DNA of 49,387 bases from Candidatus Symbiopectobacterium sp. 'North America'. Its GTDB lineage: Bacteria; Pseudomonadota; Gammaproteobacteria; Enterobacterales; Enterobacteriaceae. The notes below the pieces were generated by a model. The model made no database searches. It was not told the DNA's origin and worked only from the letters and a program-made list of their open reading frames with translations. Positions 39,265 through 47,438 of the stretch are shown here, piece by piece; position 1 is the first letter of the stretch, and the number at the start of each line of letters is the position of its first letter. Location of the stretch: the NCBI RefSeq assembly GCF_015762685.1, contig NZ_PEHF01000014.1, positions 1-49,387 on the forward strand, given 5' to 3'. The position numbers were made by a program, and so were the translations under genes.

Positions 39265-40821
39265 TTACTGTTCAATCCAAACGTCAGCCAGGCTGCCATT
39301 AACACCTTGAATGCCGTTGATAAAGCCGTGGACGTGTTTGTTGTAGATAGTCAGTCGGTTGATCTGCAACAGGTTCAGGTCCGGGATCTCGGTAGCTATG
39401 ATGCGTTGGAACTGTTTGTACAACTCCACACGTTTCGCCGGATCGGTCTCAACGGCAGCCTGCTCCAGCAGACGGTCTACTTCCGGGTTACTGTAGTGCG
39501 AGCCATTACCAAACGGAACGCCCGGTGAGTAGGTTTTAGACCAGTAGAGACGCTGCACGCCAACCGCCGGATCGAACAGGTTGGAAATGGAGCCGTTGTT
39601 GAAGTCAAAGTCGCGGTCGGTATAGACCCGTTTAACAAAGGTGGCGAAGTCTTGTGAGCGGATGGTGACGTCAATATCCACTTTAGCCAACGCGGATTTC
39701 AGGTATTCAGCGACGCGTTTAAAGCTGTCGCCGTAAGGCATAAAATCGTGTACCAGTTGGAAGCAAATACCGTTGGCCTGACGCGGGAAGCCCGCTTCAT
39801 CCAGCAGTTTGTTTGCCTTGGCGATATCGAAATTGTACGGTGACGGCGTGCTGTCGTGGAACTGCGTCAGTTCCGGCGTAATCCCTGTGGGAGAGTTCGA
39901 GGCATAGCCATACCACACCACTTTTTTCAGCACGTCGAGATTGATGCTGTGCGCGATCGCCTGACGAACCTTAAGGTTTTTCAGGTACGGGTTATCCAGG
40001 TTGAACTCGATACGGGTTTGCGTCGGACTGTAGCCATAACCGCGGGTTTCAATGCCCAGTTTCGGGTTCTTCTTGATGCGCTCAATTTCACTCATCGGGA
40101 TAGGCGTATCACTGCCCAGATCCAGCGCGCCAGTTTCCAAGGCAATGGTGCGCGTGGCGGCATCAGGAATGATTTTTACCACTAAACGATCGATATAAGG
40201 CTTGGGCTGATCCCAGTAGTTCGGGTTGCGCTCATACAGAATATGGCTGCCGCGTACCCACTCTTTAAACACAAACGGGCCAGTACCGATCGGTGCGGTG
40301 TTGTGCGGGTTGGAGAGAATATTGGTGCCTTCATAGAGATGCTTGGGCACCATAGGCGCTTCGTTAGCCGAAAACGCACTCAGCAAGTAGGGCGCAGGCT
40401 GTGATAGCTCGATGATAGCGGTATAAGGATCGGGCGTTTTTACCTCAGTGACGTTGGCAAACGTGCCTTTACCCCGGGAGTTATATTGCTTCACGGTGAG
40501 AATGGAGAAGGCGACATCCGCGGAGGTGAAGTCTTTGCCATCCGGGCTGACAGACCAGCTAGTCGCCAGTTGCGGCACCGGGTTCATGTTGAAATCGTAA
40601 TCCAGCAACCCTTCGATCACTTTGGCGTTAACCTTCATCACCGCACCGCTGGTGCTGACCAGACTGGTCAGGACTGGAGGTTCGGGCTCGGCCAGAAAGT
40701 TGAGCGTGCCGCCGCGTTGTGGGGTAACACCCGGTTGCGGAGTTGCCGTATCGGCTAACCCCGGCAGACTGAATAATGAGGTTACCATTATCAGCGCAGA
40801 TAATATCGCTTTATGTTTCAT
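39265..40821 (-). CDS. Peptide-type ABC substrate-binding protein (SBP_bac_5)
   Basis: A periplasmic binding protein of the DppA/OppA family, 518 residues, with a signal peptide (cleaved near GLADT). Family regions include GGTLNFLAEPEPPVLTSL, EGLLDYDFNMNPVPQLATSW, GTGPFVFKEWVRG and VRQAIAHSINLDVLKKVVW. After SWSVSPDGK the sequence goes directly to DFTSADVAFSI. The family normally has about 17 residues here (YTFxLRxxVxWHDGK), so an in-frame deletion between two GATGGCAAA-like repeats near 40530-40542 is likely. It is the first gene of the minus-strand operon. The substrate is unknown; the M20 neighbour suggests an amide or peptide conjugate. Confidence 0.82.
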   Translation of the reverse strand: MKHKAILSALIMVTSLFSLPGLADTATPQPGVTPQRGGTLNFLAEPEPPVLTSLVSTSGAVMKVNAKVIEGLLDYDFNMNPVPQLATSWSVSPDGKDFTSADVAFSILTVKQYNSRGKGTFANVTEVKTPDPYTAIIELSQPAPYLLSAFSANEAPMVPKHLYEGTNILSNPHNTAPIGTGPFVFKEWVRGSHILYERNPNYWDQPKPYIDRLVVKIIPDAATRTIALETGALDLGSDTPIPMSEIERIKKNPKLGIETRGYGYSPTQTRIEFNLDNPYLKNLKVRQAIAHSINLDVLKKVVWYGYASNSPTGITPELTQFHDSTPSPYNFDIAKANKLLDEAGFPRQANGICFQLVHDFMPYGDSFKRVAEYLKSALAKVDIDVTIRSQDFATFVKRVYTDRDFDFNNGSISNLFDPAVGVQRLYWSKTYSPGVPFGNGSHYSNPEVDRLLEQAAVETDPAKRVELYKQFQRIIATEIPDLNLLQINRLTIYNKHVHGFINGIQGVNGSLADVWIEQ

Positions 40822-41184
40822 GGTATTTATCCGTATTTTTCAGGGATATTATCCCTGTCGATTATGCGGTTTTTTGTGAGCGTTTTTTTCGCTGATATAC
40901 CAGCCTGACAGCGTAACAATTCGACGCGCTATTCAGAGGAAAAGTGCGGTAATCACGGCGATCGATAAATCACTATCAGGAAATTAACATCGGGTCATAA
41001 ATAAAGGGATTGTCAGTGTGCGAGTCATCATGAATTCCTGGTTTTGGTATCTGCTATTCAATAAAAGATAACTAAAATAATTGATTATTTATTATTTCGC
41101 GTGGTGGCGAATCAATTACAGTCCGTTGCTGAGGCAAACTTTTCGACTGGGCTTATTGCGGTTAAATCCTATCCTAACGTGCGT

Positions 41185-41202
41185 TTTAAACAAACGTTTA
41201 AA
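41185..41202. promoter_or_regulatory. Palindrome between divergent units, candidate TetR operator
   Basis: TTTAAAC-AAAC-GTTTAAA is a perfect 7-bp inverted repeat with a 4-nt spacer, the size bound by TetR dimers. It lies in the 573-bp gap (40822-41394) between the leftward transporter operon and the rightward oxidoreductase. That gap holds no gene, is AT-rich, and also has a small hairpin at 41312-41330 (AACGCCA/TGGCGTT). Assignment to the operon's TetR is inference. Confidence 0.45.
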
Positions 41203-41394
41203 TCTGCATAAGCAAAGCTATATTCCGCATAACCCGCGTACTTGAAGTGTCTGGGGTATTTCTTTTATAACTGTGGTATTGTTTTTTACGACACTATTTT
41301 TACGCTTTTTTAACGCCATATTTTGGCGTTGTTTCTTACCAGGCCTGCGTTGTCGCGCTATCCAGGGTGACACGAAAAAGTATTGAGGTTGCGA

Positions 41395-43613
41395 ATGGCT
41401 ATTCAGCGTTATCCACATCTGGCGCATTGGGGCGCTTTTACCGCCGTCGTGGAGGACGGAAAACTGATCCGCTGCGAGCCGTTTGCCAGCGATCCGGCCC
41501 CCTCCGCGATGCTTAATTCTATCGTGCCGCTGGTCTATTCCAACAAACGTATCCGCCGCCCGGCTGTGCGTCGTTCCTGGTTACAAAAGAGTGAAAACAG
41601 CGATGGTGCGCTGCGCGGCAAAGAAGATTTTGTTGAGGTAAACTGGAATGTCGCGCTCGATCTGGTGGCGCAGGAGAACCGGCGTGTGCGCGAGCGTTAC
41701 GGGGCGGACGGCTTGTTCGCCGGATCCTACGGTTGGTCTTCTGCGGGGCGCGTTCGCAGGTGCGACGTTTCTATTTCTCCGGCGGTGGTGCCGTTGATCA
41801 ACAGGGAAATTACAGCTGGGGTGCGGCGCAATTCTTTTTGCCCTACGTTATTGGTACCTTTCAGCCGCTAACCGGCAAGGTAACTGAGTTGCGCAGCGTG
41901 TTAGAACACTGCAACATTTTCCTCGCGTTTGGCGGATTGGCGCTGAAAAACGCGCAGGTGGCTTCCGGTGGGGCGGGATATCACAGTCTGGAACCTGCAT
42001 TGCGCCAACTGGCTGAGAAAAAGATCCCGGTTATCAACATCAGTCCGATGCGCGACGACTGTCCAGCATTTTTCGGTGCTGAGTGGATCCCGATTCGTCC
42101 AAATACCGATGTGGCGTTGATGCTGGCACTCGGTTACGAAATTCAGCGACTGGGCGCGGATGACACCGATTTTCTGCGGCGTTATTGCGTGGGCTATGAT
42201 GCGTTACGCCACTATCTGACCGGTGAACGCGATGGCACACCGAAAACGCCGGAGTGGGCCAGCGCCATCACCGGCATTCCCGCCGAGCGCATTCGTCGTC
42301 TGGCGCTACAACTGATTGGCGTGCGCAGTTTTATCACCTGTGCCTATTCGGTGCAGCGTGCCCATCGCGGAGAGCAGCCGTATTGGATGATGATCGCGCT
42401 GTCGGCTATGTTGGGCCAGATTGGCCTGCCGGGCAGCGGTTTCTCCTTTGGTCACGGTTCCATGAACGGTGTTGGCAATGAGCGTATCGCATCGCCTGCG
42501 CCAGAATCCCCCTCGGTGAAGAACCCAGGGCGTGCCATTCCGGTGGCGCGTATTGCCGATATGCTGCTGAATCCCGGCCAACCCTATACTTTCAAGGGCG
42601 AAACCCATCGTTACCCCGAAATCCATCTGATTCACTGGGCCGGTGGCAATCCGTTTCACCATCACCAGCAGCTTAACCGTCTGGTTGAAGGCTGGCGCAA
42701 GCCCGAAACGGTTATCGTACAGGATATCGTGTGGACGCCCGCGGCGCAGATGGCCGACATCGTGCTGCCCGTGACCACCACGCTTGAACGTAACGATCTG
42801 GGCGGATCGTCGAGCGATCGCCATCTGTTCGCCATGCATCAGGCGCGCAATGACTATGATATTTTCAGGGAGTTGGCGGAACGACTGGGTTATGGCGATG
42901 CCTTTACCCAGGGACGTGATGAGCAGGCATGGCTGGAAGCGCTGTATGAGGAGTGCCGTGGGCGTCAGCAGGGCGTGGAATGGCCTGAGTTTGACCAGTT
43001 TTGGCAGCGCGGGCATCTGGATGTGCCACAGGGTGAGAAACCGTTTGTGTTCTTTGATGCGTTCCGCAATAGCCCTGAACAGCATCCGCTGCAAACGCCG
43101 AGCGGCAAGATTGAACTGTACAGCGATACTATCGCCCGTTACGGCTATGAGGATTTCGCCCCGCACCCAGAATGGCGTCCGCCTGTCGAGTGGCTCGGAG
43201 CCGAAACCGCAGAACGCTGGCCGCTGCATTTTATTTCCATTCAGCCATCGGATCGGTTGCATAGCCAACTGGCCGCAACACCGCAGGTGGCGGCGAATAA
43301 AACCGCAGGGAAAGAGACGCTCTACATGCACCCGCAAGATGCCAACGCGAGCGGCATTGTTGATGAGCAGCAGGTGGAAGTCTTTAACGCACGTGTTCGC
43401 ATTTATGCCGGTGTCCGCGTGACCGAAGGGGTGGCTCCTGGCGTAGTGATCATGTCTACCGGTGCCTGGTTCGAGCCGGGTTTCGGTCAAAAAGAGTGGC
43501 ACGCGGTGGAGCAGTCCGGCAATGCCAACGTGCTGACGCTGGATATTGGCACCTCACCGCTCACGCAGGGACCGAATGCCATGAGCTGCCTGGTGGACGT
43601 AGCTGTAGCCTGA
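41395..43613 (+). pseudogene. BisC/TorA-type molybdopterin oxidoreductase, frameshifted
   Basis: A cytoplasmic DMSO-reductase-family molybdoenzyme without an N-terminal iron-sulfur cluster, like BisC or TorA, which reduce S- or N-oxides. The first part (MAIQRYPHLAHWGAF, then GLFAGSYGWSSAG, near the Mo-ligand Ser) is followed by a break at about 41750. The correct frame resumes with RSQVRRFYFSGGG and runs through WAGGNPFHHHQQLNRLVEGW, ADIVLPVTTTLERNDLGG and TQGPNAMSCLVDV. Family proteins have about four more residues at the break, so a deletion of about 13 bp fits. The span is 2219 bp, one short of a codon multiple. The downstream frame is open for 626 residues but lacks the N-terminal cofactor domain. 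Confidence 0.85.
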
Positions 43614-43634
43614 TTTTCATCACACCAGTAGCGC

Positions 43635-43672
43635 AACAGGTTCGATCGCTTTATGATCGGGCCTGTTTTTTT
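43635..43672 (+). terminator. Terminator after the molybdoenzyme gene
   Basis: AACAGG/CCTGTT plus an inner CGATC/GATCG form an interrupted 11-bp stem, followed by seven T, 20 bp past the stop. Confidence 0.85.
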
Positions 43673-43704
43673 ACAGCGGTTATCAGAGTTAAGGGTTGGT
43701 GGTC

Positions 43705-44526
43705 ATGAGTGGTACGTTATCCGAAGCCTATCTGCAACGCTTCGGCGGCACAGCGCGGTTATACGGTCAGCAGGCGCTGGCGCTGTTCGCACAGGCGCAT
43801 GTGTGCGTTATCGGCATTGGCGGCGTGGGTTCCTGGGCCGCAGAGGCGCTGGCGCGTACCGGTATTGGTGCGATTACGCTGATTGATATGGATGACGTCT
43901 GTGTCAGCAACACCAACCGGCAGATTCACGCGCTGCGCGAACATACCGGGCAGGCCAAAACGGAAGTGATGGCGGAGCGTATCCGTGCCATTAACCCTGA
44001 ATGTCAGGTCACCTGCGTGGATGATTTTGTCACGGTGGATAACGTGGCGGAGTATCTCAACCGTGGCTTCAGCTATGTGATTGATGCGATTGACAGCGTG
44101 CGCCCGAAAGCAGCGCTGCTGGCGTACTGTCGCCGTTATAAAATTCCGGTGGTGACGACTGGCGGGGCAGGCGGGCAAATCGATCCGGCATGCATCAGCG
44201 TGGTGGATCTCGCCAAAACCATTCAGGATCCGCTGGCGGCCAAGCTGCGCGAGCGGCTTAAACATGATTTCAACGTGGTCAAGAACAGCAAAGGCCGCTT
44301 GGGCATTGACTGCGTATTTTCCGATGAGCCGCTGGTGTACCCGCAGGCCGATGGCTCGGTGTGCACATCGCGCAGCACAGCGGAAGGGGTAAAACGTATG
44401 GATTGCGCCTCCGGTTTTGGGGCTGCCACCATGGTGACCGCGACCTTTGGTTTTGTTGCGGTATCCCACGTGTTAAAGAAAATGATGGCGAAGGCGGCGC
44501 GCGAAGCACAGCAGGTTGGTTCCTGA
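43705..44526 (+). CDS. tcdA: TcdA (CsdL), tRNA t6A dehydratase
   Basis: TcdA is an E1-like ATP-dependent enzyme that cyclises N6-threonylcarbamoyladenosine at tRNA position 37 to ct6A, using electrons or sulfur relay partners CsdA and CsdE. The 273-residue protein has the ATP motif CVIGIGGVGSWAAEALARTG, the Arg/Asn residues in DDVCVSNTNRQIHAL, DAIDSVRPKAALLAYCRR and the C-terminal MDCASGFGAATMVTATFGFV. ATG 43705 with AAGGG upstream is preferred over the TTG and GTG codons just before. csdE-csdA lie about 400 bp downstream on the other strand. Intact. Confidence 0.95.
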   Translation: MSGTLSEAYLQRFGGTARLYGQQALALFAQAHVCVIGIGGVGSWAAEALARTGIGAITLIDMDDVCVSNTNRQIHALREHTGQAKTEVMAERIRAINPECQVTCVDDFVTVDNVAEYLNRGFSYVIDAIDSVRPKAALLAYCRRYKIPVVTTGGAGGQIDPACISVVDLAKTIQDPLAAKLRERLKHDFNVVKNSKGRLGIDCVFSDEPLVYPQADGSVCTSRSTAEGVKRMDCASGFGAATMVTATFGFVAVSHVLKKMMAKAAREAQQVGS

Positions 44527-44920
44527 GCGGTACGAAAATCGCTGCGTAGGTGCTGAGGAAGCCCCCAAACGTTTAGACCCAGTCTTTTTGTTGGTGCAGT
44601 GAGTGTTTCGTGCGCGTTAACCCACGCGGTTATTTGCACCGTACATCGCACGCGCCTGACACGGGGCGCTCAATCGCCCTCGCCCCGTGGCCCCTGGCTT
44701 TTCGCGGGAAATAACGCCGCTTACGCGGTGCCTTCGGGGCCCAAGCCCACTAACGGGCCGCCAGCGACGCGTTCCAGACGCGGCGCTGACTTTCGCGGCA
44801 TCCTGCCGCTCACCCTGTGGTCTCGTTCCCCTCAGCGTTATTTTTTACGCGTTATAACGTCAACTAATTCAAAGAATTAAAAATAATGCCGTTTTACGCT
44901 CTTTTTCAGAGGATAATAGG
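44527..44920. other. GC-rich non-coding block with self-complementary segments
   Basis: A 394-bp gap without a credible gene. The left 80 bp are ordinary; 44610-44860 is markedly GC-rich and full of inverted repeats. Examples: CACGGGGCG (44660-44668) with CGCCCCGTG (44681-44689), a perfect 9-bp stem with a 12-nt loop; CCGC-TTAC-GCGG near 44717-44728; and GGGCC pairs around 44740-44760. The last 60 bp return to AT-rich DNA. An open frame across it has no ribosome site and a low-complexity product. It may be a repeat element or a structured RNA; I do not recognise the family. Confidence 0.5.
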
Positions 44921-45358
44921 CTAAGCCTGTGCGGCTATGGCTTGAATACGCCGTGCCAGCGCGGACAACCCGCTGGCGCGTGAGGCGCTGAGCTGCGCGC
45001 GCAGGCCGAGCTGGTCAAACAGGGACAATGGATCTTGTCCTAGCAAATCGGCAGCCTGTTTGCCTTCTACCGCAGTGAGCAATACAGCCAGCAAACCGCG
45101 CACGATTCGCCCGTCGCTGTCACCGTAAAAGTGCAATCGGCCATCCTGCTGTTTCTCATAGCCTAACCACACGCGATTTTCACAGCCGGACAGAGCTATG
45201 GTGTCGTTTTTCAACGCCTCCGGCAGGGCTGGAAGCTGTTTAGCCAGCAGGATCAATTGCCGATAACGCTCTTCCCACGAGCGGCAGGCATCGAAGGTGT
45301 GCTGTAAGGTCTCTGCCGTGATGGCATGGCCAAAAGGGTGAGCGGTGTGCTCTGTCAT
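44921..45358 (-). CDS. csdE: CsdE, sulfur acceptor for CsdA
   Basis: CsdE is a SufE-like protein that takes sulfane sulfur from the cysteine desulfurase CsdA and stimulates it. The product (145 residues) carries the acceptor cysteine in [12 protein letters not shown], then [20 protein letters not shown] and [18 protein letters not shown] 45358 ([12 protein letters not shown]) matches the family N-terminus; ATG 45376 would add six residues. It follows csdA by about 28 bp. Intact. Confidence 0.93.
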   Translation of the reverse strand: MTEHTAHPFGHAITAETLQHTFDACRSWEERYRQLILLAKQLPALPEALKNDTIALSGCENRVWLGYEKQQDGRLHFYGDSDGRIVRGLLAVLLTAVEGKQAADLLGQDPLSLFDQLGLRAQLSASRASGLSALARRIQAIAAQA

Positions 45359-45386
45359 GGTGTAGGCCAGTTCCATTGTTCGTCAA

Positions 45387-46592
45387 TCAATCTCGCAGTA
45401 AATCCAACGCATTGCCAACCGCCGTCACCAGCGCGGTGACATCATGCTCGTTATTATACGGCGCGAAAGAGGCGCGTACTGCGCCATCGAATCCAAGTGC
45501 CGCGAATAACGGTTGAGCGCAATGGTGTCCGGCGCGAACGGCAATCTGCTGCTCTGCAAGAAGCGTTGCCAGATCGTTCGGATGTACATCGGTCAGGGTA
45601 AACGACAGGATGGTCGCTTTGGGACTGCGCAGTGAGCGAAAACCGGAGAAACGTGCCAACTGCTGTTCAGCCAACTGGGCCAACCCTAGGCTATATTGCT
45701 CCGCAGCCCGCCAGTCATAGCCTTGCATCCATGTCAGCGCAGCCCCTAACCCAAGCACTTCGGCAATAGCGGGGGTGCCCGCTTCAAATCGCTGAGGAAT
45801 GGCCTGCGGTGTAAACCCATCAAAAGAGACCGCGCTCATCATTTTCCCCCCACCCTGCCAGGGCGGTATGAATTCCAGCAGGTCGGCCTTGCCGTACAAC
45901 ACGCCAATACCGGTCGGGCCAAAAAGTTTGTGGCCGGAGAAGGCGTAAAAATCGATATCCAGCGCATGTACATCTGGTGCGCAGTGCACAATGCCTTGCG
46001 CGCCGTCGATCATCACTACGGCACCTGTCTGATGCGCCAACGCGATCGCTTTCGCCAGATCGGGTTGGCCCCCTGTCACATTAGACATCTGGCCCAGTGC
46101 CAGCAGGCGCGTGCGTGGGGTGATCAGGTCGGCTAATGCTTCCAGTTTAGGCCGTGCATCCGCGCCAATCGGCAGCTTGACGACGCGCGCACCTGTTTGC
46201 TGTGCCACCATCAGCCAGGGAATGAGGTTGGCATGGTGCTCCGCTTCGCTGACGATGATTTCATCACCCGTCTGCAAACGAGGGCGTGCATAGCTTTGTG
46301 CCACCAGATTAATGGCTTCTGTCGTTCCGCGAGTCCACACGATGCAACGCGGATCGTCGGCGTTAAGCAGGGCGGCTACCGAGCATCGAACCTGCTCGAA
46401 TCGCGCTGTCACCTGCTGTGCGTGAGCATGTTGGCTGCGGTGCACGTTGCCGGTCTCGGTGGTGTAATACTGCGAGATTGCATCAATGACCGGCTGGGGT
46501 TTGAGCGCCGTCGCCGCGCTGTCCAGATAAACGCCGGATCGTGCGAGTGCAGGGAAATCATTACGAAAGGTTGCGGGATTGAATGCTGTCAT
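45387..46592 (-). CDS. csdA: CsdA, cysteine desulfurase
   Basis: CsdA is a PLP-dependent class V aminotransferase-fold enzyme that releases sulfur from cysteine as a persulfide. ATG 46592 follows AGGAA and gives 401 residues, the E. coli length. I see LDSAATALKPQPVIDAISQY, EAEHHANLIPWLMVAQQTGA, the PLP lysine in YAFSGHKLFGPTGIGVLYG and the active cysteine in AVRAGHHCAQPLFAALG. Upstream in-frame residues to 46643 are not conserved. With csdE and tcdA it forms the CSD sulfur-transfer set for ct6A tRNA. Intact. Confidence 0.95.
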   Translation of the reverse strand: MTAFNPATFRNDFPALARSGVYLDSAATALKPQPVIDAISQYYTTETGNVHRSQHAHAQQVTARFEQVRCSVAALLNADDPRCIVWTRGTTEAINLVAQSYARPRLQTGDEIIVSEAEHHANLIPWLMVAQQTGARVVKLPIGADARPKLEALADLITPRTRLLALGQMSNVTGGQPDLAKAIALAHQTGAVVMIDGAQGIVHCAPDVHALDIDFYAFSGHKLFGPTGIGVLYGKADLLEFIPPWQGGGKMMSAVSFDGFTPQAIPQRFEAGTPAIAEVLGLGAALTWMQGYDWRAAEQYSLGLAQLAEQQLARFSGFRSLRSPKATILSFTLTDVHPNDLATLLAEQQIAVRAGHHCAQPLFAALGFDGAVRASFAPYNNEHDVTALVTAVGNALDLLRD

Positions 46593-46765
46593 GGTGTTCC
46601 TCTTCTGGCAGACGATCCTGTCGCATTTTTTACGGGGAAACAAGTTTTAGGACGATCCTTAAACGCATATTGAAATGATTTTGCTAGTCTTAACACTGTT
46701 GATAAACCGAACTATCGTTCGGCAATAGCGAAATAAGTAACCTAAAAATTTACTTGGAGTACACT

Positions 46766-46987
46766 ATGAAGAATAAAATAGCAATTATTGCCATTGCGAT
46801 GGCTACACTCTCTTTGATTACCTGTTCGAGTAATTATGTGCTGCATACCAACGACGGGCGCACCATTGTCGCTGAAGGGAAACCGAAAGTGGATGAGGAC
46901 ACCGGAATGATCAGTTACGTCGATGCCTACGGTCACGAGCAGCAGATCAACAGTGATAACCTGAAGGAAATGGTGGAAGCCAAATAG
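46766..46987 (+). CDS. ygdI: YgdI, small lipoprotein
   Basis: A 73-residue lipoprotein of the YgdI/YgdR family, function unknown. ATG 46766 follows TTGGAG. The signal peptide ends in LITC; Thr at -1 is unusual for a lipobox, where Gly, Ala or Ser is expected. The mature part has SSNYVLHTNDGRTIVAEGKP, DEDTGMISYVDAYG and QQINSDNLKEMVE, as in E. coli YgdI. It lies between csdA and gcvB/gcvA as expected. Confidence 0.92.
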   Translation: MKNKIAIIAIAMATLSLITCSSNYVLHTNDGRTIVAEGKPKVDEDTGMISYVDAYGHEQQINSDNLKEMVEAK

Positions 46988-47014
46988 TTTTCCTCGGGTG
47001 TAACCTGTGTCTCG

Positions 47015-47076
47015 ATTCCCGCACTGCCATTTCTTGCTTACCCATTCGGTAAGGCAAGAAATGGCAGCGCGGGAAT
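47015..47076. repeat. 62-nt near-perfect inverted repeat
   Basis: ATTCCCGC...CTTACC and GGTAAGG...GCGGGAAT pair over 28 positions around the loop CATTC, with one mismatch (A/C) and one bulged base. It lies 28 bp after ygdI (plus) and about 40 bp beyond the gcvB terminator (minus). No T-run follows on either side, so it is not a standard terminator. It could be an mRNA-end stabiliser or a copy of a small palindromic repeat; the family is unknown to me. Confidence 0.8.
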
Positions 47077-47115
47077 TGTCATTTCTGGCACACGGAGATT
47101 TGCCGCCTGTCAGGC

Positions 47116-47311
47116 AAAAAAAAGCACCGCTAAAAAGCGGTGCCACATAAAAATCACTATGGACAGACAGGGTAAATGTACAGTAAGTGAAAGGTAGCCT
47201 CGGCCACCATGTCTGAAAAGCAGACAATAATAGCAAACACAACATCACAACCACAAACCAAGAGCACTTCAGGAAACGCCTGCCTCACCTTTCGTTCCGG
47301 CTCAAGGAAGT
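47116..47311 (-). ncRNA. gcvB: GcvB small RNA
   Basis: GcvB is an Hfq-dependent RNA that represses many amino-acid and peptide transporter mRNAs. On the minus strand the transcript begins ACTTCCTTGAGCCGGAACG, as in E. coli. It has the G/U-rich R1 seed region with GGTTTGTGGTTGTGATG (about 47210-47245) and the conserved TACATTTACCCTGTCTGTCC with TAGTGATT (about 47150-47185). It ends in a GCACCGC/GCGGTGC terminator (47124-47143) followed by eight T. It is divergent from gcvA, its activator, as expected. Length is about 196 nt. Confidence 0.95.
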
Positions 47312-47317
47312 GGCGCT

Positions 47318-47346
47318 AATATAGGTATTTGCTGGTGCATCCTCAA
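47318..47346 (-). promoter_or_regulatory. gcvB promoter
   Basis: On the minus strand TTGAGG (47341-47346) and TATATT (47318-47323) are separated by exactly 17 bp, with the -10 ending six bases before the inferred +1 at 47311. GcvA should bind just upstream, in the region shared with gcvA. Confidence 0.8.
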
Positions 47347-47355
47347 CGGATAAAT

Positions 47356-47361
47356 TATAAT
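47356..47361 (+). promoter_or_regulatory. gcvA -10 element
   Basis: A consensus TATAAT lies 78 bp before the gcvA ATG, back to back with the gcvB promoter. I see no strong -35, which fits an autoregulated LysR-type gene. Confidence 0.55.
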
Positions 47362-47438
47362 GTCTCGGATAAAAAAAACTAATGGCTGGAACGGTGCTGC
47401 CTCCGTGCACCTCTTAGGAAAAAGAAGAACATTACCCT

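Noticed and set aside
42306..43502. 398-codon minus-strand frame opposite the molybdoenzyme
   Set aside because: The plus-strand frame matches a known enzyme family throughout; the antisense product does not resemble any protein.
43759..44469. 236-codon minus-strand frame opposite tcdA
   Set aside because: tcdA is intact and conserved over the same bases.
44599..44880. 93-codon open frame in the GC-rich block
   Set aside because: No ribosome site, proline/arginine-rich low-complexity product, and the DNA is dominated by inverted repeats. Treated as non-coding.
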